From Actinomycetota bacterium (lineage in GTDB: Bacteria; Actinomycetota; Rubrobacteria; Rubrobacterales; Rubrobacteraceae): a stretch of 64,000 nt of DNA. The notes beneath the pieces are model-generated. The model was not told where the DNA came from. It ran no database searches and saw nothing but the letters and a program-made list of their open reading frames with translations. Below are positions 51,219 to 60,809 of the stretch, piece after piece (the first letter of the stretch is position 1; each line of letters opens with the position of its first letter). The position numbers and the translations under genes were made by a program. The DNA lies in contig CADDYV010000001.1 of assembly GCA_902810695.1 (NCBI GenBank), positions 96,689 through 160,688 of the forward strand, read 5' to 3'.

Positions 51219-51650
51219 GTGGCTGCTAACCCTGTGGGTATCGGATCCATAGATCAGGTCGCTGTGGTGGTGCGCGACCTCGACCGGGTGATGGAACGTT
51301 ACGCGGACGAGTTTGGGATCGGGCCGTGGAGTGTTTACACCTTCGGGCCCGAGATAATGAGCTCGATGACCTTTCGCGGCAACGAGCAGCCCTATATTAT
51401 GAAGCGGGCCCTTGCTAATGTCGGGGATACCATGTACGAGCTGATTGAACCCGTCCAGGGACCGAACACCTACGAGGAGTTCCTGAACGAGGGCGGCGTA
51501 GGGCTACACCATTTCGGTTACTTCGTTGACGACGTGGACGCGGCGATCAGGGAAATGGAAGACAAAGGCTATCCGCTTTTGCAGAGCGGGCGCAGCTTTG
51601 GGGTAGGGGCGGACACGCCTACGCTTGCTTTGAGACCGAGCACGCCCTGA
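51219..51650 (+). pseudogene. Glyoxalase-fold (VOC) protein, probably frameshifted at its 3' end
   Basis: The frame encodes SIDQVAVVVRDLDRVMERYADEFGIGPW, LHHFGYFVDDVDAAIREMEDKGYPLLQSGRSFGVG, as in methylmalonyl-CoA-epimerase-like VOC enzymes. The expected C-terminal strand with its metal-binding Glu is missing: the frame ends TLALRPSTP. The overlapping frame entered at about 51614 reads HAYACFETEHALR, then a stop (51653-51655), then IVEARDTGARKDLPG, which together look like the missing end. So there seems to be one frameshift and one stop, or two indels. GTG 51219 has GGGAGAG upstream. May be a recent pseudogene or a sequencing error. Confidence 0.65.
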
Positions 51651-51735
51651 GATGAATCGTGGAAGCCAGAGATACCGGCGCCCGAAAAGATCTTCCCGGA
51701 AGATGCGTAGAGTAGCCTGAAAATGCTATCCGCCA

Positions 51736-52551
51736 CTAGGAAGAGGCATCCTGGCGGCGTTGCAATCCGCCCGGGGCTTCAGGCTTGATGGGGATTTCGG
51801 AGTAGGAGAGAGGACCGAGCACATCGTCGGGGTTGCCGCCGAGCCTCATCACTATCTTCTTTAGAGGAGCTCCGGCGAGCGAGGCGCAGATATGATACTG
51901 GATGGCGAAGACGGCCTGCTCCTCGGTGCCCTCTCGGAAGGCTTCCAGCAACGGTACGTGCTCTGCGGCGATGTCGTTGAGGTCGTCGTAGTTCGTGGCA
52001 TCGTCCAGCGAGAGCGCCAGGCGCACCAGGCCGCTCAACGAGCGGAATACCTCGTTTAGATAGCGGTTGCCAGCCGCCGCGCAGAGCTCCTCATGGAAGC
52101 GGACCTCCTCGTCCACGAGCCTGACGAAGTCTCCTTCCCCAGCAGCCTTGTACATCTCCTCGACGATCTTTTCGAGAGGAGCGAGCGGAGTTCCGTTGCG
52201 GACGATCAGACGTACCGCCAGAATCTCCAGCGTGCTGAGCAGGTTGTAGATGTCAACGAAGTCCCTGGCCTTGAATTCCCGGACGAAGTACCCGTAGCGC
52301 GGCTTCTCAACCACCAGTTGTTCCTTCGCCAGCCGCTTGAGCGCCTCCCGGATCGGGGCCCGGCTCACGCCCATCTCCTCGGCAAGGCGCGTCTCCACCA
52401 GCCGCTCCCCCAACCCGAAGCGTCCGTCAATGATCGAACGCCGGATGGCCTTGTAGGCCTGATCTGCTAGCGATCTGGGCTCAAGCTGCTGTAGGCGGGG
52501 CGACCGCTCACCCGACAGACCAGCAGCACCGCCATCCTTGCCGTTTGCCAT
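51736..52551 (-). CDS. GntR family (FCD-type) transcriptional regulator
   Basis: A 271-residue repressor. The winged helix is SLADQAYKAIRRSIIDGRFGLGERLVETRLAEEM with SRAPIREALKRLAKEQLV, and the C-terminal all-helical FCD domain has EEVRFHEELCAAAGN and a late YHICASL metal/ligand region. ATG 52551 has GAGGAGG just upstream; an upstream in-frame extension is not real. Divergent from the polyamine island; GTATAC half-sites between the genes are likely operators. Its ligand could be a polyamine or a breakdown product (inference). Confidence 0.92.
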   Translation of the reverse strand: MANGKDGGAAGLSGERSPRLQQLEPRSLADQAYKAIRRSIIDGRFGLGERLVETRLAEEMGVSRAPIREALKRLAKEQLVVEKPRYGYFVREFKARDFVDIYNLLSTLEILAVRLIVRNGTPLAPLEKIVEEMYKAAGEGDFVRLVDEEVRFHEELCAAAGNRYLNEVFRSLSGLVRLALSLDDATNYDDLNDIAAEHVPLLEAFREGTEEQAVFAIQYHICASLAGAPLKKIVMRLGGNPDDVLGPLSYSEIPIKPEAPGGLQRRQDASS

Positions 52552-52602
52552 CTTCCTCCTCGATGTTTTCTGCACGCGAGCCGAACACCCCCAAAAATAA
52601 CA

Positions 52603-52657
52603 GTATACGCCACATTTTAACGTTTTGGCTTGCATCGTCGACGGTATACGATATACT
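52603..52657. promoter_or_regulatory. Divergent promoter/operator of gntR and the polyamine operon
   Basis: GTATAC occurs at 52603-52608 and 52644-52649, 41 bases apart (about four helical turns). The second is followed by TATACT (52652-52657), which with TTGCAT (52630-52635) and a 16-base spacer makes a plus-strand promoter; the first overlaps a minus-strand TATACT. A regulator bound at both sites would block both promoters. Confidence 0.5.
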
Positions 52658-52707
52658 GCGGGCTTGAATTTGGAAAGGGTTCTGCTCCCCGTAGGAGGTG
52701 GCGAGCG

Positions 52708-54072
52708 ATGGATGTGATGCGCGGTCTGGGTGAGAGAGGGAAGGAAGCGGGCCTTTCGGGCGTGGACAATCTCCTCTTGCACTTCACTCCTTTCGAGGAA
52801 GACTGGTCGAAGCTGCCGGTGATCGTCAAGGGCGAGGGCTGCTACGTAACCGACGAGAGGGGTAACCGCTACATTGATGGGCTCGCGGGGCTCTTCACCA
52901 CCCAGGTCGGGCACGGCAGAGAGGAACTGGCGCGTGTTGCGGCACAGCAGATAAAAGAGTTGGGGTTTTTCCCCAACTGGAGCTTCCAGCACCCCCGCTC
53001 TCTGGAGCTGGCGAAGAAGCTCTCGGAGATAGCGCCGGGAGATTTGAGCGCGACGTTCTTCGTGAACTCGGGATCTGAGGCTGTGGAGACGGTCATAAAA
53101 CTCGCGAGGCAGTACCACAAGGCCAACGGAGAGCCACAACGGTACAAATTCATCTCGCGCAAGATTGCCTACCACGGAACGACCATGGGTGCGCTCTCGG
53201 TAACGGGGCTTCCGGGCTTCAAGGCTCCTTTCGAGCCCTTGCCTGGGGGGTTCTATCACGTTGCCAATACCTACCAGGATCCGGAAGGGGCAGCGGAGGC
53301 CATCGAGGAAGCGATAGAGTTCGGGCCGCCCGAGACGGTTGCGGCGGTGATCCTGGAGCCGGTGCAGAATGCGGGTGGGTGTCTCGTGCCACCGCCGGAT
53401 TACTGGAAGCGGGTGCGTGAGATCTGTGATAAGCACGGGGTACTTCTGGTTTCGGATGCGGTGATCTGCGCGTTCGGGCGTCTTGGGGAGTGGTTCGGGA
53501 TCGAGCGTTTCGACGTGGTTCCGGATATGACCAGTTTCGCCAAGGGCGTAACCAGCGGGTATCTGCCGATGGGCGGGGTCGTGGTGAGCGAGAAGGTGCA
53601 AAACACCCTGAGATCCGGCGCTCCGATGTTCTCTCACGGCTCTACTTTTGGGGGGCATCCGGTCTCTTCTGCAGTGGCGCTGGAGAATATCGCGATAATC
53701 GAGCGCGAGAAGCTCCTCGAGAACGTACACAACCTGGAGGACTACTTCGGGAGCGAGCTCAAGCGGATGGCCGAAGGGCACCCCATCGTTGCCGACGTGC
53801 GGGGGATGGGATTCTTCTGGGCGGTGGAGCTCAGACCGGAGAGACCCGACGGCACGCCGCTTGAGGGAGATGAGTACCGCAGGTACTTCAAGGGCGTACT
53901 CTCGAGAAAGCTTTTGGAGGGAGGGCTCATCTGCCGCTTCGACGACAAGGATGAGCCGGTGATCCAGTACTCCCCGGCGCTCATCGCGGACAGGGAAGTT
54001 CTCTCGAAGATAGCGGAGATAACCGACTCCGCCCTGACCGAGCTGGAGCGGGAGCTGGGTTACCGGAGCTAG
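52708..54072 (+). CDS. Class III aminotransferase, probably polyamine:pyruvate
   Basis: A 454-residue PLP enzyme. Signatures are NSGSEAVETVIKLARQYHKANG, the KIAYHGTTMGALSVTG loop, the LLVSDAVICAFGRLG Asp region and the PLP lysine in SFAKGVTSGYLPMGG. It resembles SpuC-type putrescine-pyruvate and GABA-type transaminases. The alanine dehydrogenase gene in the same cluster suggests that pyruvate is the acceptor. ATG 52708 has AGGAGG nine bases upstream. First gene of the plus-strand run. Confidence 0.88.
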   Translation: MDVMRGLGERGKEAGLSGVDNLLLHFTPFEEDWSKLPVIVKGEGCYVTDERGNRYIDGLAGLFTTQVGHGREELARVAAQQIKELGFFPNWSFQHPRSLELAKKLSEIAPGDLSATFFVNSGSEAVETVIKLARQYHKANGEPQRYKFISRKIAYHGTTMGALSVTGLPGFKAPFEPLPGGFYHVANTYQDPEGAAEAIEEAIEFGPPETVAAVILEPVQNAGGCLVPPPDYWKRVREICDKHGVLLVSDAVICAFGRLGEWFGIERFDVVPDMTSFAKGVTSGYLPMGGVVVSEKVQNTLRSGAPMFSHGSTFGGHPVSSAVALENIAIIEREKLLENVHNLEDYFGSELKRMAEGHPIVADVRGMGFFWAVELRPERPDGTPLEGDEYRRYFKGVLSRKLLEGGLICRFDDKDEPVIQYSPALIADREVLSKIAEITDSALTELERELGYRS

Positions 54073-54074
54073 CG

Positions 54075-55397
54075 GTGGAGCGCCGGGATAAACCTGACGT
54101 CGTTGTGGTGGGAGCCGGGCTCTCCGGTCTCACCGCAGCCCGCGAGCTTTCGCGTGAGGGCTTCGAGGTGCTGGTGCTCGAAGCCCGCGACCGCCCCGGC
54201 GGGCGCACGCATACAGTGGATGCAAACGGCGTGGCGGTAGACCTCGGCGCAGAGTGGATAGATGCGGCGCACTCGGAGATCAGGGGCCTCACTTCGGAGT
54301 TGGGACTGGAACTCGTGCCCGCAGAGCGTGGCAAGGAGAGCGCCCGATGGTACATCGGCGGTAAGTTTACGGAGGAGATGCCCCTCTCCAACCGGGATGA
54401 GCAAATATACCGGCGAATGGGCGACGCTCTCGCGGAAGCTGCTTCCGGCGCGGATCCGAATGCTCCGTGGAAGAACGCCCCCGGCGAAGATCCGAGCGTC
54501 GAGATCTGGTTGCGGGATGCCGGGATGAGCGTGAGCGGTATGCATGTTATCGAAACGCTTATCTCCAGTTGCGGCTCGACCGTGCCGCTCTCACGGATGT
54601 CGTTCTATTCCTACGCTCTGAAGGTAGCCACCCGTGGCGGGCCGGGCAGGGGCAACGAGTACCGCATCACGGGCGGCGCGGGCAACGTGACGAAAGCCGT
54701 CGCCGGAGAGCTGGACGGGCAGATCCGGTACTCCTCACCGGTTACGGAGATCTCGCATGACGGCCAGGGGGTTAAGGTAGCGTGGGTGGGCCATGAAGGG
54801 CCTGCGGCGGTGCGAGCACGGGCGGTAGTCATGGCGGTGCCGTTCACCTGCTACCGCACGATTCGCTTCGATCCCCGGCCGCCGATGGTTTTCCGGAGGA
54901 TGATCTCAGACTCCGTCTACGGTGTGGTCCGGAAAATGGCGTTCATCTTCGACTCTCCGGCGGTCGAGCACTCCAGCTTTACGATTACCGACACGCCCCT
55001 CGGATATCTCTGTGCTGCACAGGACGGCGGATCCCCGTTCGGCTCCTGGGGCATCGTCTCTTTCGTGGGGAGTACGCCTCTGCTCCCCGAGTTGGGCCTC
55101 GATTTTAAGGAACGCAGACACCGTGCCGTAGAGATTCTAAGAACTCTTTACGACATTCCCGAGCCGGAGATAGTCCTGGAGAAAGTGTGGCCCCACGACT
55201 ACTGGACCTGCGGCAGCTACATGATCGTCGCCCCGGGCGATATGTCCGGCTTTGGAGAGGAGATGGGTGGTACCTTCGGGAGGGTCTATTTGGCCGGGGC
55301 CGAAGGCTTTGCCGCGGCTCCCAGCTTTATGAACAGCGCGGTGAAAGCGGGACTGCGCGCTGGCCGAAAAGTGACGGAGGCTTTGGGTGCCGGGTAG
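54075..55397 (+). CDS. Flavin monoamine oxidase family protein
   Basis: A 440-residue FAD-dependent amine oxidase. It has the FAD-binding VVVVGAGLSGLTAARELSREGFEVLVLEARDRPGGR, VDLGAEWID and the C-terminal FGRVYLAGAEGFAAAPSFMNSAVKAGLRAG. Usually oxidises an amine to an aldehyde with release of hydrogen peroxide and ammonia. GTG 54075 lies two bases after the transaminase stop. A second, diverged copy follows directly, so the pair may handle different amines. Confidence 0.9.
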   Translation: MERRDKPDVVVVGAGLSGLTAARELSREGFEVLVLEARDRPGGRTHTVDANGVAVDLGAEWIDAAHSEIRGLTSELGLELVPAERGKESARWYIGGKFTEEMPLSNRDEQIYRRMGDALAEAASGADPNAPWKNAPGEDPSVEIWLRDAGMSVSGMHVIETLISSCGSTVPLSRMSFYSYALKVATRGGPGRGNEYRITGGAGNVTKAVAGELDGQIRYSSPVTEISHDGQGVKVAWVGHEGPAAVRARAVVMAVPFTCYRTIRFDPRPPMVFRRMISDSVYGVVRKMAFIFDSPAVEHSSFTITDTPLGYLCAAQDGGSPFGSWGIVSFVGSTPLLPELGLDFKERRHRAVEILRTLYDIPEPEIVLEKVWPHDYWTCGSYMIVAPGDMSGFGEEMGGTFGRVYLAGAEGFAAAPSFMNSAVKAGLRAGRKVTEALGAG

Positions 55398-55448
55398 ACA
55401 ACTCCTCCCTCGGGGGCCGCATAATGAATGAGAGGTGAACGGCGGGGT

Positions 55449-56816
55449 ATGGCACGGGCTGACGTAGCGATTGTCGGTGCGGGACTGGCAGGGCTGGCGG
55501 CGGCACGGGAACTGACCATGGCAGGAGCGTCTGTGCTGGTGCTGGAAGCCCGAAAGAGAGTCGGGGGCCGGACGGTGAGCGAGGTAGCTGGCGGCGTCGC
55601 GCTGGACATGGGCGGACAGTGGATCGGCCCCAGCCAGCACCGCATAAAGGAACTCGCCGAAGCCGTAGGGGTGAAGATCTTCCCGGCGCAGGCTCCCGGG
55701 CGTGCCGTCATATGGGAGGGCGGTCGCCGCAAGGAGTACGAGCAGGGCGAGCCCGTCCCGTTGGAAACCCCTGAAGCCTTCGGAGAAGCCGAGGGGGCAT
55801 TTCGGAATCTGAGCGAGCTCGCGAAACAGGTTCCCGCCGGGGCTCCGTGGAAGGCGGAGAGAGCCTGGGAGTGGGATGGGCAGACGCTCGAGACGTGGAA
55901 GTTGGGGAGCATACGAGGCGAAGAAGCCCGGTTCTACTTCGATCTCGCCGTCGAGTCTTTATATGCCTGCGAGCCCCGGGATCTCTCGTTGCTGGCTGTT
56001 CTCGCCGACATCGCTGCTACCGGCACCTTCGAGGGTTTGTTCGAGATAGAGGCTTCCGCCGAAGAGTACGGGTTCGTGGGCGGTGCGCAGGAGGTTCCGG
56101 TTCGCGTCGCAGAGGAGTTGGGCGAGCGAGTGGTGCTGGGATGCCCGGTACGGCGCATAATCCAGGGTGAGGATGGGGTTTGGGTCGAGTCCGGGCAGAC
56201 GGTAGTTGAGACGAAAAAGGTGATCGTGACGGTCCCGCCTGCGCTGCGCGGACGGATCGAGTACGAGCCCGCCCTGCCGGGAGCCTACGACCAACTCTCC
56301 CAACGGATGCCAATGGGAGCGGTGATCAAGTGCCACGCCGTGTATGATGAACCATTCTGGCGCAAGAGCAGCCTGAGCGGCGATGCCCTCTGCGACACGG
56401 GGCCCTGCAAGGTCATCGCCGACAGCTCGCCGCAGGACGGGCGGACAGGCGTCCTGACCGGCTTTATCCTGGGAAGAGACGCCCGCGTGTGGGGATGCCA
56501 TTCGGCCAGAGAGCGTAGACAGGCAGTGCTTGACCGCTTTGCGCACTGTTTCGGAAAAGAGGCGCTGGAGCCGGAAGCCTACGCCGAGCTGGACTGGGCG
56601 GAGGAGGCCTGGTCGCGCGGCGGCTACGATGGCAACGCTCCCGCCGGCGTTTTGTGCGATTACGGCCCGATGTTGCGGGAGCCCATCGGGCGCATCCACT
56701 GGGCAGGGGCCGAGACGGCCACGTCCTGGACCGGCTACATGGAAGGCGCCGTCGAGTCCGGCCAGCGGGCGGCGCGGGAGGTACTCACCGGGCTTGGGGC
56801 CATAGGGGTGACTTGA
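55449..56816 (+). CDS. Flavin monoamine oxidase family protein (second paralogue)
   Basis: A 455-residue FAD amine oxidase: VAIVGAGLAGLAAARELTMAGASVLVLEARKRVGGRT, LDMGGQWIGPSQ and the C-terminal IGRIHWAGAETATSWTGYMEGAVESGQRAA. The GQWIGPSQ and TSWTGYMEGAVESG features are closer to MAO and putrescine-oxidase-like proteins than the preceding gene. ATG 55449 is chosen; 55428 is an alternative. It lies between the first oxidase and potA. Confidence 0.9.
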   Translation: MARADVAIVGAGLAGLAAARELTMAGASVLVLEARKRVGGRTVSEVAGGVALDMGGQWIGPSQHRIKELAEAVGVKIFPAQAPGRAVIWEGGRRKEYEQGEPVPLETPEAFGEAEGAFRNLSELAKQVPAGAPWKAERAWEWDGQTLETWKLGSIRGEEARFYFDLAVESLYACEPRDLSLLAVLADIAATGTFEGLFEIEASAEEYGFVGGAQEVPVRVAEELGERVVLGCPVRRIIQGEDGVWVESGQTVVETKKVIVTVPPALRGRIEYEPALPGAYDQLSQRMPMGAVIKCHAVYDEPFWRKSSLSGDALCDTGPCKVIADSSPQDGRTGVLTGFILGRDARVWGCHSARERRQAVLDRFAHCFGKEALEPEAYAELDWAEEAWSRGGYDGNAPAGVLCDYGPMLREPIGRIHWAGAETATSWTGYMEGAVESGQRAAREVLTGLGAIGVT

Positions 56817-56849
56817 GCGGATCGGTAAAGGGGATAGGAGGAGTAGAGA

Positions 56850-57974
56850 GTGAGAGAAGAGCGTACCAAAGAGAGACCACTGGCTTCTCCGGGCAATGAA
56901 CGGAGGGCGGTCGTCGAGCTGGCGGGGATCACCAAACGCTTCGGTGATTTCACGGCGGTCGAGGACCTCAACCTGAACATCTATGAGGGCGAGTTCTTTT
57001 CGCTGCTCGGGCCATCGGGTTGCGGCAAGACGACCACGCTGCGCATGATCGCCGGCTTCGAGGAGCCCACCGAGGGCACCATCACCATTGCCGGGCAGAC
57101 GGTGCAGGGAATGCCGCCCTATCACCGGCCCGTCAATACCGTCTTTCAGTCCTACGCCGTCTTCCCGCACCTGAACGTCTTCGACAACGTGGCCTTCGGG
57201 CTCCGCCGAGCCGGGGTAAAGGGAGAGGAACTCCGGCGACGGGTGACCGAGGCATGCGACATGGTCCAGCTCTCCGGCCTCGAAAAACGCAAGCCCGCCA
57301 AGCTCTCCGGCGGCCAGCAGCAGCGGGTCGCTCTGGCACGGGCGCTGGTCAATCGTCCGAAGGTTTTGCTCCTGGACGAGCCGCTGGGCGCGCTGGACCG
57401 CAAGCTGCGCGAGGGGATGCAGATCGAGCTGAAGAATTTGCAGGAGACGGTCGGGATCACCTTCATCTACGTTACCCACGACCAGGAAGAGGCGCTCACC
57501 ATGAGCGACCGGATCGCGGTAATGAACGAGGGCAGGGTCCAGCAGGTAGCAGACCCCGCCACCCTGTACGAACTTCCCAGAAGCCGCTTCGTGGCCGACT
57601 TCATCGGGCTTATGAACATGCTGTCCGGGACAGTCGAGTCGGTAAGCGGCCGGCAGGTTACGCTGCGCGCCGCGGGCGGCAAGAGGGTCGAAGCCATCAT
57701 ACACGAGGATGCCGGGATGAGGCCGGGTGCTGAGGTGCATGTAGCGGTGAGGCCGGAGAAGATGAGGTTCGGCGACGAGGGCGACAACGTATATGCGGCG
57801 AGAGTCCGGCAGGTGATCTACATGGGGGTCAGCACCCAGTACATGGTCGAACTCGAAGGTGGGGAGAAAATGATGCTCTATCAACAGAACGCTTCCGGAG
57901 TAGCTGGCTACCGAGCGGGCGACAGGATCTCGGTGGCGTGGGATGCGGCAAACTCTCTGGTGCTGGAGAGTTAG
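56850..57974 (+). CDS. potA: Spermidine/putrescine ABC transporter ATP-binding protein
   Basis: A 374-residue ATPase with Walker [15 protein letters not shown]-loop [10 protein letters not shown], signature [15 protein letters not shown], Walker [13 protein letters not shown], switch His in [12 protein letters not shown], and a C-terminal TOBE domain. GTG 56850 has AGGAGG upstream. The gene order potA-potD-potB-potC follows, with gaps of 1-3 bases. Confidence 0.95.
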   Translation: MREERTKERPLASPGNERRAVVELAGITKRFGDFTAVEDLNLNIYEGEFFSLLGPSGCGKTTTLRMIAGFEEPTEGTITIAGQTVQGMPPYHRPVNTVFQSYAVFPHLNVFDNVAFGLRRAGVKGEELRRRVTEACDMVQLSGLEKRKPAKLSGGQQQRVALARALVNRPKVLLLDEPLGALDRKLREGMQIELKNLQETVGITFIYVTHDQEEALTMSDRIAVMNEGRVQQVADPATLYELPRSRFVADFIGLMNMLSGTVESVSGRQVTLRAAGGKRVEAIIHEDAGMRPGAEVHVAVRPEKMRFGDEGDNVYAARVRQVIYMGVSTQYMVELEGGEKMMLYQQNASGVAGYRAGDRISVAWDAANSLVLES

Positions 57975-57976
57975 CG

Positions 57977-59077
57977 ATGGGAAAGACGAGAATATCGCGG
58001 GGGCGTTTCCTGAAGATGGTGGGTACGGCGGGAGCGACCGGCTCGGCGCTCTCCGTTCTGGCGGCCTGCCAGACGAGCACGACACCCCAACAGAGCGGGG
58101 GCGGTGGCGGCGGGGGGAACACCCTCCACATCTACAACTGGGCGCAGTACCTCGCGCCCTACGACATCAAGCACTTCGAGAAGAAGTTTGGGATGAATAT
58201 TACCCAGGACACTTACTCCTCAAATGAGGAGCTTCTGGCCAAACTTCAGGGCGGGGGGACCGGTTACGACGTGATCGTGCCCTCCGACTACATGGTCTCC
58301 ATCATGGCCAAGAGCAAAGTCATCCAGAAGCTCGATATGTCCAAGATCCCGAACTTCAAGAACGTCAGCAAGCACTACAGGGGTTTGCCCTTTGATCCCA
58401 AGAACGAGTACAGCGTCCCCTACCAGGCGGGGACTACTGGCATCCTCTACAACAAAAAGAAGGTGGGCCGGGTAGAGACCTGGGACCCTCTGTGGGACCC
58501 CAAGTTCAAGGGTAAGATGGCCATGATAAACGACGTCCGGGAAACCATAGGGGCGGCTTTGATGCGCCGGGGATACTCCGAGAACTCCACCGACCCGCGC
58601 AAGCTGCAGCAGGCCAAGCAGGACCTCATCAAGCAGAAGCCTCTCCTGCAAGGTTACTTCGACTCCGTCGAAAATGTGCCCATGGTGCGGAGGGGGGATA
58701 TCTGGCTCGCCCATGTGTATAGCGGAGACGGGTTCCTCGCGATTGTCCAGGACAAGAATCTCGCCTACGCCATACCCAAGCCCGGAGCTACTCTTTGGGT
58801 AGATAATCTATGTATACCGGTGGGCGCGCCGCACGTGGATTTGGCCCACAAGTTCTTGAACTTCATCTTGGCCCCTAAACCAGGCGCGGCGCTCACGGAG
58901 TACACCGACTACAGCACTCCCAACCAGGCCGCGGTTCCGCTGGTGCATGGAAAGTTTACAAAGATTCCCCAGTGGGATCCTTCGGGCAAGGTCTACGACC
59001 GGCTTCAGACCATACGCGACATAGGAAAGGCGACCCGCACGTACGAGCGGATCTTCACGGAAGTAAAGAGCTCGTAG
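57977..59077 (+). CDS. potD: Spermidine/putrescine-binding lipoprotein
   Basis: A 366-residue solute-binding protein. The signal peptide RISRGRFLKMVGTAGATGSALSVLAAC has a Tat-like SRGRFLK start (with Arg-Gly in place of Arg-Arg) and a lipobox ending LAAC; a Gly-rich spacer follows. The mature part has LHIYNWAQYLAPYDIKHFEK and VPSDYMVSIMAK, typical of PotD/PotF. Binding-site details cannot separate putrescine from spermidine. ATG 57977 with GAGAG seven bases upstream. Confidence 0.93.
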   Translation: MGKTRISRGRFLKMVGTAGATGSALSVLAACQTSTTPQQSGGGGGGGNTLHIYNWAQYLAPYDIKHFEKKFGMNITQDTYSSNEELLAKLQGGGTGYDVIVPSDYMVSIMAKSKVIQKLDMSKIPNFKNVSKHYRGLPFDPKNEYSVPYQAGTTGILYNKKKVGRVETWDPLWDPKFKGKMAMINDVRETIGAALMRRGYSENSTDPRKLQQAKQDLIKQKPLLQGYFDSVENVPMVRRGDIWLAHVYSGDGFLAIVQDKNLAYAIPKPGATLWVDNLCIPVGAPHVDLAHKFLNFILAPKPGAALTEYTDYSTPNQAAVPLVHGKFTKIPQWDPSGKVYDRLQTIRDIGKATRTYERIFTEVKSS

Positions 59078-59079
59078 CC

Positions 59080-59946
59080 ATGGCGAAGGATAAGGGAAAA
59101 GGCTGGAGCCCCGGGCTGGCAGGGTTGCTTAGCCCCGTTACCTTCTGGCTCGGGCTGTTCTTTTTGGCCCCGCTGCTCCTCATCGTAGCCTATTCTTTCG
59201 GGACCGCGGGGGTCTACGGCGGGATGAAGCTCGGCTTCAACACGAACAACTACGCGCAGATCGCCGACCCCCTGTACCTGAAGATATTGTTCCGGACGCT
59301 CGTCATAGCGGTGCTCACCACCCTGCTGTGCCTCGTGCTCGGGTACCCGCTGGCGTACTTCATCGCCTTCAGGAGCCGCAAGTGGCGCAACAACCTGATC
59401 CTGCTGGTAATGATCCCGTTTTGGAGCAGCCTGATCATCCGGGTCTACGCCTGGGTGGTCATACTCAGCGGCAACGGGATCGCCAACCACGCGCTACAGT
59501 TCCTGGGGATAACCAACGGTCCGGTGAACCTCATCTTCACCCCCAAGGCTGTGCTCATGGGCATGGTCTACTCCTACCTACCGTTCATGGTTTTGCCTCT
59601 GTATGCGTCCCTGGAGAGCTTCGACGTCTCTCTCAAAGAGGCGTCTCAGGATCTGGGAGCTAACCGCTGGCACACCTTCTGGCGGGTAACTTTCCCGCTG
59701 AGCATGCCGGGTGTGATCGCGGGCAGCATACTGGTGTTCATCCCTGCAGCCGGGGAGTTCGTCGTCCCCCAGCTGCTCGGCGGGGCGAAGACGACGATGA
59801 TGGGGAACCTGATCCAACAGCAGTTCCTGGACGCCCGTAACTGGGCATTCGGGAGCGCCCTCTCGATGATACTCGCGGTCGTCTTGCTGGTAGCCATCAT
59901 CTTCTACGTGCGCCGCGTCGGGACGGACAAGCTGGAGGTGGGGTAG
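59080..59946 (+). CDS. potB: Polyamine ABC transporter permease PotB
   Basis: A 288-residue, six-helix permease. SLKEASQDLGANRWHTFWRVTFPLSMPGVIAG is the EAA motif that contacts the ATPase. ATG 59080 is two bases after the potD stop. Partner of PotC. Confidence 0.94.
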   Translation: MAKDKGKGWSPGLAGLLSPVTFWLGLFFLAPLLLIVAYSFGTAGVYGGMKLGFNTNNYAQIADPLYLKILFRTLVIAVLTTLLCLVLGYPLAYFIAFRSRKWRNNLILLVMIPFWSSLIIRVYAWVVILSGNGIANHALQFLGITNGPVNLIFTPKAVLMGMVYSYLPFMVLPLYASLESFDVSLKEASQDLGANRWHTFWRVTFPLSMPGVIAGSILVFIPAAGEFVVPQLLGGAKTTMMGNLIQQQFLDARNWAFGSALSMILAVVLLVAIIFYVRRVGTDKLEVG

Positions 59947-59947
59947 G

Positions 59948-60763
59948 ATGAGCATCAAGAGTAGTTCCATCTCCAGGAGTCTCGGCAGGGTTCCCGACCG
60001 GGCGCTCTTCGCCCTGGTGGGCCTGCTGTATCTGTTCCTCTATGCCCCCATCGCCGTGCTGATGTTCTTCTCCTTCAACTCAGCGAAGAGCACCGAGTTC
60101 TGGGGAGGTTTTTCGACCCGGTGGTACTCGGCGCTCCTCATGGACCAGGACATACTCCACGCTTTCTACCGCTCGCTGATAGTCGGCGTGGTCTCCACGA
60201 TAATCGCCACGGCCATCGGCACGCTCGCTGCGCTTGCCCTGGCCCGCTATCGCTTCCGGGGCAAGAGTTTTTACGACTCCACCATCTACGCCGACACGGT
60301 GATGCCGGAGATAGTGGTGGGGATCAGCCTGTTGGCCTTCTTCGTAGCCGTGCATGTCCCGCTCGGGCTCACGACCATCATCATCGCCCACGTGGCCTTC
60401 AACATCCCGTTCGTGACCATCGTGGTGCGGTCCCGCGTCGTAGGGCTGGACCGATCGCTGGAGGAGGCGGCGCAGGATCTCGGGGCCGGCCCTATTAGCA
60501 CCTTCTTGCGGGTAACGCTGCCGCTCATCTTCCCTGCGGTCATAGCCGGGGCGCTGCTGGCTTTTACGCTCTCGTTCGACGACTTCGTCATCACGTTCTT
60601 CGTCGCGGGCGTGGGTTCGAACACGCTGCCGTTGGAGATCTACTCCATGGTCAAACTCGGCGTCTCGCCCGTGGTCAACGCGCTCTCGACCGTGATCATT
60701 ATCGCCGTCATGGTCGTGGTCTTCGTAGGGAGTCGCATCTTCATGAGGAAAGAAAGAGCTTAG
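59948..60763 (+). CDS. potC: Polyamine ABC transporter permease PotC
   Basis: A 271-residue, six-helix permease. The EAA motif is SLEEAAQDLGAGPISTFLRVTLPLIFPAVIAG, followed by ALLAFTLSFDDFVITFFVAG, which is typical of PotC. ATG 59948 is one base after the potB stop. Confidence 0.94.
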   Translation: MSIKSSSISRSLGRVPDRALFALVGLLYLFLYAPIAVLMFFSFNSAKSTEFWGGFSTRWYSALLMDQDILHAFYRSLIVGVVSTIIATAIGTLAALALARYRFRGKSFYDSTIYADTVMPEIVVGISLLAFFVAVHVPLGLTTIIIAHVAFNIPFVTIVVRSRVVGLDRSLEEAAQDLGAGPISTFLRVTLPLIFPAVIAGALLAFTLSFDDFVITFFVAGVGSNTLPLEIYSMVKLGVSPVVNALSTVIIIAVMVVVFVGSRIFMRKERA

Positions 60764-60809
60764 CAGTGAGCAGGTGTTTCCCGACTCACAGGAAAGGAGA
60801 GATTGGGTT

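Noticed and set aside
52552..53781. Extension of the GntR gene upstream through the aminotransferase
   Set aside because: It would run antisense through the transaminase; ATG 52551 has a strong Shine-Dalgarno and starts the normal GntR N-terminus.
55959..58085. A 708-codon open frame on the minus strand
   Set aside because: It lies antisense to the second amine oxidase, potA and the start of potD, and its protein is Arg/His/Pro-rich without any motif; long antisense frames are expected in GC-rich DNA.
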